Shown: piece after piece, positions 1 through 11,000 of the stretch | Position numbering within the stretch: position 1 is the first letter of the stretch | How the letters are laid out: each line of letters begins with the position of its first letter | Source: Paenibacillus sp. 481 | GTDB taxonomy: Bacteria > Bacillota > Bacilli > Paenibacillales > Paenibacillaceae | Length of the DNA stretch: 64,000 nt | NCBI RefSeq assembly: GCF_021223605.1 | Contig: NZ_CP075175.1 | Coordinates: forward strand, 4,977,501-5,041,500 | Reading direction: 5' to 3' | Translations under genes and position numbers: made by a program | Notes under the pieces: model-generated | Databases searched by the model: none | Told to the model about the DNA's origin: nothing | What the model saw: the letters and a program-made list of their open reading frames with translations, nothing else

Positions 1-360
1 AATGAAGTGGCGTTCCGCTATGCTATCGTGTTGGATTTAAGGGAGATTGATATCTATGAGAGTTTTAATTCTCTCGGAGGGGATTCCATTCATGCGATGG
101 AGCTCTTAAAGGAAATTAATGCGATATATCCTAGAACGATTGATATTACGGATATTTTTACGCACTCTTCCGTAGAAGAATTAGCGGGGCTCATTGATAA
201 GAAGCGAGGTATCGGTCAAGAACAATCCGATGATAAGGCGATTATTGTACCGAATTATGAATTGTCAGATGACGATATTATGTCCATGTTAGACAATGTG
301 GAACAAGGCAATGTATCCTCTTTTGATGAAGCGATAAAAGTCATTAAAAATGACAAATAA
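1..360 (+). CDS. 3' end of an NRPS/PKS megasynthase: terminal carrier domain (5' partial)
   Basis: The reading frame is open from base 1, so the gene enters from the left edge. About 119 residues are visible. They contain a carrier domain with the phosphopantetheine motif LGGDSIHAMELL (Ser near nt 88) and the usual helix III/IV segment (DIFTHSSVEELAGLI). A tail of about 50 residues follows (LSDDDIMSMLDNVEQG...EAIKVI). Such acidic, helical tails close many Bacillus-type PKS/NRPS proteins and may be docking or linker regions; that is inference. There is no thioesterase. A strong terminator follows directly, so this gene closes a transcription unit. Whether it belongs to the same pathway as the NRPS genes downstream cannot be decided here. 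Both NRPS and hybrid PKS carrier domains look like this. Confidence 0.85.
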   Translation, partial: NEVAFRYAIVLDLREIDIYESFNSLGGDSIHAMELLKEINAIYPRTIDITDIFTHSSVEELAGLIDKKRGIGQEQSDDKAIIVPNYELSDDDIMSMLDNVEQGNVSSFDEAIKVIKNDK

Positions 361-385
361 ATGATACTTAATGGTATCACTACAG

Positions 386-431
386 AGTGTCGAGAAGGTC
401 CGATGGACTTTCTCGACACTTTTATTTTTAT
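386..431 (+). terminator. Rho-independent terminator after the upstream megasynthase
   Basis: A 16-bp stem with one mismatch (AGTGTCGAGAAGGTCC / GGACTTTCTCGACACT) encloses a 3-nt loop and is followed by TTTATTTTTAT. It lies 25 bp after the stop of the left-edge gene and ahead of the acetyltransferase start at 469, so the two are probably separate transcripts. Confidence 0.85.
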
Positions 432-468
432 AGGGAGGGTCTCATCTATTTTAAAAGGAGATAAAAAA

Positions 469-993
469 ATGATTGAATTACGAAAAATAACCGGAGATAA
501 CATAGATGAAGTAATAGCACTTGAAGTTGGAGAAAACCAGAAAGACTTTATCGAAACTACTAATCTCAGAAGCTTTGCAGACGCTCATATGTTGAACGCA
601 GACGGGATACCAGCGGCTCCCTTTGCCATTTATGCCGATGGAGTTGCGGTCGGATTTTTGATGTATATTTATGATACGTTGGATCATGAATCATTTGAAA
701 ATGAAGTTTTTTACGGAAAGAAGAGCTATTTTATATGGCATATTATGATTGAAAAGAGTTATCAGGGGAAAGGATATGGCAAACTTGCCTTTGAAAAAAT
801 GTTGATGGATATTGAAAATAGGCCATATGGGGAAGCAGAATATGTAGCCCTCTTTTATCGAACAAGTAATGTCAAAGCTAAAACGTTATACGCTTCATTT
901 GGTTTTGTAGATACAGGCATCATTCAGGATAATAATTCGATGTTGGCGATTAAAAATCTAGATGAGAAAATAATAGAATCCATAGTAAAATAG
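469..993 (+). CDS. GNAT-family N-acetyltransferase
   Basis: The product is a 174-residue GCN5-related N-acetyltransferase. The acetyl-CoA pyrophosphate loop reads YQGKGYGKLAFEKM (about residues 96-109), preceded by the strand FIWHIMI. The C-terminal YRTSNVKAKTLYASFGF segment is typical of the fold and of diamine/spermidine acetyltransferases such as BltD. I chose the ATG at 469 because AAAAGGAG sits 6-7 nt upstream; the longer frame from 361 would read through the terminator. It is the first gene after that terminator and precedes a thioesterase and two NRPS genes. A self-protective acetylation of an amine-bearing product, as known for edeine and paenilamicin producers, is possible. So is a tailoring role. 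The sequence does not show the substrate. Confidence 0.85.
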   Translation: MIELRKITGDNIDEVIALEVGENQKDFIETTNLRSFADAHMLNADGIPAAPFAIYADGVAVGFLMYIYDTLDHESFENEVFYGKKSYFIWHIMIEKSYQGKGYGKLAFEKMLMDIENRPYGEAEYVALFYRTSNVKAKTLYASFGFVDTGIIQDNNSMLAIKNLDEKIIESIVK

Positions 994-1045
994 GATCTAT
1001 TTGAAATAAATGTATGTTTCTGAATGGATGGAAGGGGTTATTCAT

Positions 1046-1780
1046 ATGGGCAATGAGATTAAACTATTTTGCATTCCTTTTTCAGGGGGATCCGCCGAAG
1101 TATATCGCAAATGGAGCAAATCGCTAGAGAATAATATCCAATTATTACCTGTTGAATTGCCGGGCCGTGGCAAGAGAATATTTGAGCCACTTCTGGATGA
1201 CATAGATACTATTGTTGAGGATATTACTACTACGATAGCAAGCAACGTTGCTTCGAACGACGATTATGCGATATATGGGCATAGTTTAGGTTCATTACTT
1301 ACGTTTGAAACGTATTACAAGTTAATCGAGAAGGGTGTTCATAAACCGCAGCATATTTTTTTTAGCGGACGTAACGCACCGCAAAATAGGTATAACCGAA
1401 CTTTAATTCATCGATTGCCAGATGAGCAATTTTTGCATGCGGTTATGAGTTATGGAGGCAATACGCATGAAATAATCGAAAATAAAGAGTTGCTTGATTT
1501 ATTCTTACCGATATTGCGTGCTGATTTTAAGATATCAGAAACATATTGTCACCAAGAGAAAAAAGATAAGATCGCTTGTGATATTACAATCATAAATGGT
1601 CGCAACGACCACAGTGCTAATAGGTATGACATGTCCGAGTGGAGCTATTATGCAGGTGGGGCAGCGACTTTTCATACGGTAGATGGTGGACACTTTTTTA
1701 TTACAGAGAATTATGGACCTGTTGTGGATATTATCAAGCAAACATTGACTATATCAGATGGAATTATAGAAAGTCCATGA
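1046..1780 (+). CDS. Type II thioesterase (NRPS editing)
   Basis: A 244-residue alpha/beta hydrolase of the GrsT/SrfAD family. These free enzymes remove misprimed acyl groups from NRPS carrier domains. Visible landmarks are the N-terminal FCIPFSGGSAEVYRKW, the family hallmark ELPGRG, the nucleophile elbow YGHSLGS (Ser near residue 85) and the late DGGHFFI carrying the catalytic His. I chose the ATG at 1046 because GGAAGGGG lies about 8 nt upstream; an in-frame ATG at 1010 has no comparable site. It follows the acetyltransferase by about 50 bp. It is the only complete thioesterase in region 1, because neither giant NRPS has an integrated TE, so it could be asked to do more than editing. That extra role is inference. 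Confidence 0.93.
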   Translation: MGNEIKLFCIPFSGGSAEVYRKWSKSLENNIQLLPVELPGRGKRIFEPLLDDIDTIVEDITTTIASNVASNDDYAIYGHSLGSLLTFETYYKLIEKGVHKPQHIFFSGRNAPQNRYNRTLIHRLPDEQFLHAVMSYGGNTHEIIENKELLDLFLPILRADFKISETYCHQEKKDKIACDITIINGRNDHSANRYDMSEWSYYAGGAATFHTVDGGHFFITENYGPVVDIIKQTLTISDGIIESP

Positions 1781-1842
1781 TTGCTCGTTTTATTGTGAAC
1801 TAATTTTCATTTATCCTAATTTGGAAAAGAGGTTTTGAATCC

Positions 1843-2067
1843 ATGAACAGCAATATGATTTGGGGGATCGCATTATTAGCGCTAAGTGTGTTTCTTAAGC
1901 CGATAATGGCGATTGTGGGGCTGAATGAAAGGTTGTTCGGCTTGCACTGGCAAGGTGAAACTTTGTTTTCATTGAGTCCATTAGTATTTCGGATTATTTT
2001 GGCATTAATTGGGGTTGTTATGCTGATTATCGGCGGTATGCAAGTTGCAAAGCAGAAGAATAAATAG
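1843..2067 (+). CDS. Small two-helix membrane protein, unknown function
   Basis: A 74-residue protein with two predicted membrane segments: roughly residues 5-26 (IWGIALLALSVFLKPIMAIVG) and 46-67 (LVFRIILALIGVVMLIIGGM). A short loop with NERLFGLHWQGE separates them and the tail is basic (AKQKNK). GGAAAAGAGG precedes the ATG. I do not recognise a family. It sits between the type II thioesterase and the first giant NRPS with no obvious internal terminator, so it is probably co-transcribed. Small membrane proteins in such positions are sometimes immunity or export accessories, but nothing in the sequence proves that. The stop codon is 21 bp before the NRPS ATG chosen below. Confidence 0.7.
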   Translation: MNSNMIWGIALLALSVFLKPIMAIVGLNERLFGLHWQGETLFSLSPLVFRIILALIGVVMLIIGGMQVAKQKNK

Positions 2068-2088
2068 TTGAAAGGATATAGAGCCATC

Positions 2089-5000
2089 ATGAGAAAATTC
2101 GTTCCCAACAAGAAACATGAAGAAGATATGATATGGCTAGAAAAATCAGATCAACAAAAAGGACTGTCTTACTGGTCAGATGTATTAGCAGAATATGAAG
2201 AAGTTGCTGAGATTAAACCGATATATACACCGCAAGAGAGTGAACAGTACATACAGAGCTTGGCGGTTACATTATCTCCTGAAGATGCATGGCAGTTGCG
2301 GGAACTAATAGCTACCCATCAATTGACGGTAAGTCATGTGGTGGAAACGGCCTGGGGAGTTGTTTTACAAGCATACAGCGGTCTGAAAGATGTGGTGTTC
2401 GGCAAAGTAATGTCCGAGCATAAAGCCGATGTGCGCGGAACAGAGGGCATCGAGGGTCAGTTTATGAATACGATACCAGTGCGTGTAGCGAGCACAGAAG
2501 ATATGAGTATATTGGAACTGATCAAAGAAATGCAGCAGCAAGGGACTGAAAGTGAGCAATATGCTTATTGTTCGCTCGCTGAGATTCAAGCGCAGATGGA
2601 GCAGAAGCAAAACTTAATCCAAGTGCTCTATCGGTTTGAAAACGACTATGCGAGTGAGAATAAGCTAACGGATGTTATGTGCGAGCTTGAGGATGGCTTG
2701 GAGCAAACTAAGTACAACTTGATGTTATGCGCATACGAATATGAAGGAAAGATAGTATGTGAAATATTATACAATACGAGCGTGTATGCACGTGAGGACA
2801 TCGCACAAATTGTTGTACGGCTAGAACATGTGATACAAGTGATCGTAGCAACCCCTGAAGGGAAGTTATCTGAGCTTGACACAATAACAAAGGAAGAGCA
2901 AGCACAGATACTAGGTTCATTTAATGATACAGGCTTACCGTATGCACAGGATAAAACGATTCCAGCATTATGGGAAGAGCAGGTTGCACATACACCAGAT
3001 GCCATCGCCGTTGTATATGAAGACAACCACGTGACGTATGAGGCGTTAAACAAAAAAATCAACCAAGTGGCATGGGCACTTCGCGGACTGGACATCAAAC
3101 CTGATGACCGAGTGCTTATTGTAGCAGAGCGAAGTGTGGAGATGATTGCCGGAATGTATGGCATCATCAAGGCAGGCGCTGCATATGTGCCGATCGATCC
3201 TACGTTTCCAGCAGAGCGAATCCAGTTCATCCTAGCTGACTGTAAACCAAAAGCCGTGCTTGTGTATAAAGCCACGATTGAAACGGATCTGCCAACGATT
3301 AATCTTGCTGACGATATGTTATGGGAAGGGATGTGCGATAATCCCGAGCAAATTAATCGTCCTCATGATTTGGCTTATATCATCTATACATCCGGGACTA
3401 CGGGGCAACCGAAGGGCGTAATGTTAGAGCATGGCGGTGTTGTGTCCTTACGGCATCATCTTCTGAAGCAATATAACGTTACAAGTCAAGATAATGTGCT
3501 TCAATTTTCCAACTATGTCTTTGACGCTTCTGTATGGGAAATGACGTTATCCTTATTGCTGGGAGCGACGCTGACCTTGGTGTCAAAATCCATTATAGCG
3601 GATGTAACACGTTTTAATTCTTTTATGCAAGAAAGCAAGATTACATTAGCTGTACTGCCGCCACAATACTATATCCAGACGGAGCTTACTGGAGTTAGAT
3701 GGTTAACAACGGCTGGAGCGGCAACAAATGAGACGGTAATTGAACAAACACGGAATAGTGATATCGGATATTGTAACGCTTATGGCCCTACAGAATGTAC
3801 GGTGCAGGCTACATATTGGGAAGATGATGGGATAAGCAGCGTGCCAAGCAACATCCCGATTGGTAAACCGATTGCAAATAGTCATGTATATATACTAGAC
3901 GGGGACAAATTGTGCGGGATTGGTGTGCCTGGGGAGTTGTGCGTGGCAGGCGTCGGCGTTGCAAGAGGCTACCTCAACAAGCCGGAACTAACCCGTAAAA
4001 AATTCGTAGCGAACCCCTTTGTACCCGGGGAGCGGATGTACCGGTCGGGGGACTTAGCGAAATGGCTACCGGATGGAAATATTGCTTATTTGGGTCGTAT
4101 TGATGAGCAAGTGAAGATCAGGGGGTTCCGGATAGAGCCGGGAGAAGTGGAAAATGCACTGCGGCAGCTAGAAGGGATCCAAGATGCGGCGGTCATCGTA
4201 CGGGAAACGCCTGATGGAGAGAAAGCGCTTTCTGCTTACCTAGTTTCGAAAGCTCGGGTTCAGCTGCAAGCAGTGAGGCAGCACTTAGAGGAAATACTAC
4301 CGGCTTATATGGTGCCAGCGTATATGATGCAGATCGATCAACTGCCGGTGACGCGCAACGGTAAGCTGGACAAACGGGCACTACCGGAGATCGTAGCGGT
4401 AAGCGAAAGGGAATACATCGCTCCGCAAAACGAACTGGAAGAGCAACTGTGCAATATCCTTAGTGAAGTACTCGGCGTGGAGCGGGTCGGCATGAAGGAT
4501 AGCTTCTTTGAGCTGGGCGGGGACTCGATCAAGGCAATACGAATCATATCGAAGCTAAGAAGTATGGGATATCATATCGCCATCAAAGATATTATGCAAA
4601 GGAATACGGTCGGAACGATCAGCTATGCGGTACAAAAATCTGTAATTCAGGAACAGTACGAGCAAGATGAAGTGAGCGGCCTTGTACCGCTGACACCGAT
4701 CGTCAGAGAGTTTGCGACTTGGAATCTTCCTCAGCCACACCACTTCAATCAGGACATGCTGATGGAGATTGAGCTAGAAGATGAGACGCAGCTTCGGGAA
4801 GTGCTTGATGCTCTTATGGCGCATCATGATATCCTGAGATCCGTCTACCGGGAAGGTCAGCTAGAGATCCTAGGGATGAGTGACAACAGAGCGTATGAGC
4901 TAAAGGTGTATGACTATAGCGAAGAACAAGCAGCAGCGAGGTTAATGGATGCTACTTGTACAGATTTGCATAGTAGTATCGACTTAGAAGAAGGACCGTT

Positions 5001-8000
5001 GGTGAAGGCAGCGATGTTCCGGACGGGTGAAGGGAACCTCCTGTTTCTAGGAATCCATCATATTGTGGTAGATGGCATATCGTGGCGTATCCTGCAAGAA
5101 GATATCAGCACAGCTATCCAGCAAGTAAAAGAAGGGACGAAAATCCGATTTCCGGCAAAGACGGCGTCATATAAGGCATGGGCGGAAGCACTGGCAGAAT
5201 ATAAGGGCAGCCCTCTATTGCAAAAAGAACGGTCGTACTGGGAACGAGTAGCCACGCAGATGGAGTCCGGGAAACTTGGCATGAACGAACAGACGGGAGA
5301 AAGCGGATATGGCAACTACACGATACATTTAAGTGAAGAAGAAACCACACAGCTTATTCACCAGGCAGGTCGAGCGTATCATACCGAAATCAATGACTTG
5401 CTTATTAGTGCCTTGGGGATGACTGTGAAGAAATTGACAGGGGCTAAAGATGTCACGATAGGTATGGAAGGACACGGAAGAGAACCGATTCATAAACGGA
5501 TCGATATCGACCGGACAATCGGATGGTTTACAAGTGTGTATCCGGTGGTGGTATCGTGCCATGATGAGATAGCAAAAAGTATCATTACGACAAAAGAGAT
5601 ATTGCGAAAAATCCCGAACCGAGGTCTTGGGTATGGCCTATTGCAGGAACAGTTGCCGGTTTGTCCGCTTGATATGTTGTTTAACTATATGGGGCAAATG
5701 GACGCTGAGGCAAAGGGCAAGAAATTACACTTTTTTAGTTCAGGCAAAGGCTTAGCGGATGAGAATAAAATGTTGTCAGAACTGTTTATAAACGGTGTGA
5801 TAAGTGAAAGAAAATTAACATTTACTTTCCGTTATAATAGAGGTCTTTTTTCAAGCAGTACGATACAAAGATTCGCTGAGCTATATAAAGCGTGCACTCA
5901 GTCTATGATTGCACATTGTATGCAGCAAGAAGAATCGGTTCGGACACCGTCTGACTATTCTGCAATTTCGCTTACGGATGAAGATTTGAGTGTCCTGCAT
6001 CGACTTTATCCAGAGAAAAATGATATACAGGATATATTTGATTTATTGCCGCTACAGGAAGGTATTTTGTATCATGACCTGAAAAATAGTAGTTCTGAGT
6101 ATTTAACCCAGTTTGTTTATCAGGTGAATCAACATATAAATCCTAATTTCATGCGCAGTGCGTTTCAATGTTTGCTTAAAAAACATGATGTGTTGAGAAC
6201 GGCGATAGTGTATGAAGGGTTAAAACATCCGAAACAGATCATTTTGTCACATCGCTCACTTGATTGGGAAGAAATTGATTTAACAGCATACGATGAGAAA
6301 GAGCAACTAGCTAGGCTAAATGAACGGATAGAGATGGATGTCAAGCGGGGATTTGATTTGCAGCTTGATGCGCTATTTCGCATAAAAATGATTAAACTAT
6401 CCACGAATTGCACGCAATTGATCTGGAGCTTTCATCATATTATTGCAGATGGATGGTGTAGTGAATTATTATGTAACGACTTAAAAAATTACTATAACTT
6501 GCTTCAAGATGGTTATCGTACATACGATGTTGAACAAGTTATTGAACAAGAGAAGTTCCAGGTTGCGACGTATGGTGATTATATTCAGTGGTTTCAGAAT
6601 CAGGATGAGGAACTTGCGCTTACATATTGGTACGAACGACTTCGTGATTATGACTTAACATACAAATACCGTCCGTATTTCGAACCACCATATTCCAGCT
6701 CCAACTTGGCTCAAGTGAAAAAGAAGCTGGACGTTGAATTAACAAGCCGTTTGTTACTTTTAGCACAAGCGCATCAGATAACCATAAATACAATCACGGA
6801 AGCAGCTTGGGGGATCGTATTACAACAGCTTAACTTTACAAATGATATCGTGTTCGGCAAAGTCATTTCGGGAAGACATGCCGAAGTAAGAGGGATTGAA
6901 AGCATAGTAGGTCTTTTTATTAACACGATACCAGTAAGGGTAAGCGCAGACGAGAATACAACGATTGTAGCACTTTTGCAGGAATTACAAGATCAAGGTA
7001 TTGAAAGTACGATGCACGCTCACTGTTCATTGGTTAAAATTCAAGAACAGACCGCACAAAAATCAGATTTAATTTCATCGCTGTTTGTTTTTGAGAATCA
7101 TTTGGCACAAGAACAGCAAAGTGAACATACAGATGGTTTGCAATTAGCGCTAGTTTCTTCGAGAGATGAAACAAACTATTCGCTTAATCTATTGGCTGCT
7201 GTAGAGGAAGAGGCATTACGATTTACAGTTCTCTATAATCCAAACAAGCATGCTGTAGAAGAAGTAGAGATGATGCTCAGCATGTTAAACCATGTATTAT
7301 GTGCATTTGCTGAGTATCCTGAGAAGAAGATTTTCGATGTTGAATTCATTCCCAACGAAGATAAGGCACGTATACTAGGTGAATTCAACAATACGGCAAG
7401 TACATATCCGAAACATAAATCAATTCCAGACTTATTTGAAGAACAGGCTCAACTTACGCCCGATCAAATTTGTGTGGTATACGATAAGGAACAATTAAGC
7501 TATCAACAATTAGACAAGGCCGCGCAAGGTATTGCTACCGAATTGCGAAAAAGGGGGGTATCTTCAGGTCAATTAATTGGGATCGTGTGTGAGAAAAGCG
7601 TGCACATGATTGTAGGGCTACTGGGGATACTCAAAGCAGGATGTGGCTATGTACCAATAAATACGGATGAACCGGATAACCGCCTACGCTTTATTTTGGA
7701 AGATTGTGGTTTGAATATCGTGCTGTGCGGTGATGTAAAAGGGGATACGATTCATGTCCTCCAAGAGTACTGCACCGTCATAGACCTAAATGGAAGTTAT
7801 GCAGCGATGACAGAGCGTGCCTTAGTAACGGCAGATGATATTGCGTATGTCATGTATACATCCGGTACGACAGGATATCCGAAAGGTGTTTGTGTTACAC
7901 ATCAAAATGTCGTGCGGCTTGTGAAGCAAACGAACTATGTTGATTTAAGTGGGGCGCATATATTATTAACCGGTGCACTCTCCTTCGATGCGTCAACATT

Positions 8001-11000
8001 TGAAATATGGGGTGCACTTCTCAACGGCGGGAAATTGGTGTTAGCCGATACGCAGAGCATAACAGACGGGAACATGCTAGGAACGTTGATATACGAGCAC
8101 CAGATTACGATGATGTGGATGACTGCGCAGCTTTTCAATTATATGGTAGATACTAGGTGCGAAGTTTTTCAACCCTTACAGTATTTATTAGTAGGAGGAG
8201 AGCGGTTATCGGCGAAACATATTCAAGCAGTAAGGGAAAAGCATCCGAAACTTAGCGTGATTAATGGTTATGGTCCAACAGAAAATACGACCTTTTCTGT
8301 TACGTATGCAATAGATACGGATTACTCCAATATCCCAATTGGGAAGCCAATCAGCAATAGTACAGCGTATATTTTGGATAAAAAAATGCAACTATGTGGA
8401 ATTGGTGTTCCAGGGGAACTTGTTGTAGGCGGCGACGGCGTGGCGAAAGGATATATGAACCAACCACAACTTACTGTGGAGAAGTTTATTGAGAATTCGC
8501 TTATTCCTGATGAGCGGTTGTACCGTTCTGGAGATATTGCGATGTGGTTGCCGGATGGGAATATTGCGTATATTGGACGTATGGATGACCAAGTGAAAAT
8601 TCGAGGGTACAGGATTGAAGTGGGCGAGGTAGAGCATGCTCTTCGAAGATTAGAAGGTATCCAAGATGCAATCGTCATCGTCGGCGAACAAGATAGACAA
8701 GATGGAAGTGAAAAGGAACTGTATGCATACCTAGTATCTAGCACGGAGATTCAGATGCATAACGTGCGGAATTCCCTAGGTGAGACACTTCCTGCCTATA
8801 TGGTGCCGCAGCATATGATACAGATTGAGAAAGTTCCTATGACACGAAACGGAAAGGTAGATAAGCGAGCGCTTTCTGAAATACAGATCGTGCATGAGCA
8901 GCAATACACAGCTGCGGCGACTGAACTGGAAGTCATTCTTTGCAATATATTCGGTGATGTCCTTTCTGTTGAGCGTGTTGGTATTTATGATGATTTCTTT
9001 GCTTTAGGTGGTCACTCCTTACATGCTGTACGCGTTATCAATCAGATTGAAGCGATGATTGGCATACGGTTACCGATAACAGAATTGTTTGAGCATCCGC
9101 ATATTAAAGCGCTTAGTCAGCACCTTGAACTAATTAGTGCAGGACATACTACGCAGAATACGTTATATACGAAGACTGTGTTTGAACCCATACCGCATGC
9201 CATGCAGAAAGAAACATATCGGATGTCTTCAGCTCAAAAGCGTCTTTATGCGATTCAAGAGATGGATCCGCATAGTACGGCTTATAATATGACGTTATGG
9301 CGTCGAATGGATGCAGACCTTGATATTGAACGGCTTCAGTTAGCATTGAAGCAACTCATCCAACGGCATGAAAGCTTACGAACAAGCTTTCATATGGAGA
9401 ACGGAGAAGCCATACAGCGTATTCATGACCATGTGCCGTTTACGCTTCTGATTACTGAGGAAGAAGATGATGATACAAGGTTTGTGCGTGCATTTGATTT
9501 GTCTCAAGCACCATTATTACGTGTTAAAGTAACTAAAGTAACGAATCAAAAAGAAGGTAGTTATCTCCTAGCCTTTGATATGCACCATATCATTTCTGAT
9601 GGAACATCAATAAATAATCTAATGCACGATTTGTCCAAGCTATATAATGGCGAACCCCTTGAGAAAATGCCGATTCAATATAAAGATTATAGCGAATGGT
9701 TACAGACTCAAGACATTACGGAACATGAGACGTATTGGTTGAACTCGTTGCAAGGTGAAATACCGTTACTGGATTTACCAACAGATTTTACACGTCCGCA
9801 AGTACAACAGTATACAGGGAAAGCAGTCGTGAGTCATGTAGAGTTAAGGGAAGCTGTAACAGCATTGAGCCGGGCATCAGGTGCAACCGAGTATATGATA
9901 CTGCTGAGCACATGGATGATGTTGTTGAGTAAATATAGCCGTCAGGATGATATTATCGTAGGTTGCCCTGTTAATGGACGTTTACACTATGATACAGAGC
10001 CATTAATCGGTATGTTCGTGAATACGATTGCATTACGTGGAAGACCTTCGGAAAAGAAGAATTTCGTGGATTTTCTGTCGGAGATGAAAGAAGCATGTCT
10101 AAAAGGGATAGAGCATCAAGCATATCCACTCGAAGATCTGGTTGATACGATGGGCTTGCATCGGGATATGTCCCGGAATCCGCTTTTTGATGTGTTGTTT
10201 GTGCTTCAGAATAATGAAGAAGCAGATTTTGATTTTTATGGAATAAACAGTATGGATGTTCATGATGAGTATAGTTTACAGCAAACTTCGGCTAAATTTG
10301 ATCTAACCTTAGAAGTGACGCCAATGGCAAGTGGCTATCGCATTGAAGTACGCTATGCAACAAGCCTATATCATGAAGATAGCGTACGCCGAATGTTGAA
10401 ACATTATGAAACGTTGTTGGCAGCAGTTACGCAATCTCCTAAACTTGAAATTTGTCAATTGCCAATGATGACGCAAGCAGAAAGGCAGCACATATTGACC
10501 GCATTTAACGCTACGTCCTGTGTTTATGATGCGACGACACCCATTCATGAACAATTTGAGCAGATTGTACAGGCTATGCCGCATAAAACGGCTCTACGCT
10601 TTCGAGATCAAGCTCTGACGTACGAACAGTTAAATGTAAGGGCAAATCAGCTTGCGAGAATATTGCAACTTCATGGTACGCGCCGCGGAGATTTTGTCGG
10701 TATTTTACTCGGTCGCAGTATAGAAATGATGGTCGGAATACTCGCAACGTTAAAGGTAGGCGCAGCTTATGTGCCAATAGATCCGACATATCCTTTGGAG
10801 CGGGTTCATTATATGGTGGAAAATAGCGAGTTATCGACAGTATTGACCCAGCGGCAATACGATGACACGATCGAGCTACCTTCCCATGTAAGACGCATTC
10901 ATGTGGATCAAGAAAAATATGATGAATCTAGCCATAATTTGCATACGATTGCAGACGCAACCGATATCGCTTATATCATCTATACTTCAGGCTCTACAGG

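Noticed and set aside
2068-2088. TTG at 2068 as the NRPS-A start
   Set aside because: It directly follows the upstream stop and has no ribosome binding site. ATG 2089 has AAAGGA upstream, though the spacing is slightly long.
2646-3275. Long minus-strand open frames inside the NRPS genes (also near 8322, 23516, 32516)
   Set aside because: They are antisense to conserved domains, recur at the 9000-bp period with the repeats and show no start signals. They are shadows of the plus-strand coding bias.
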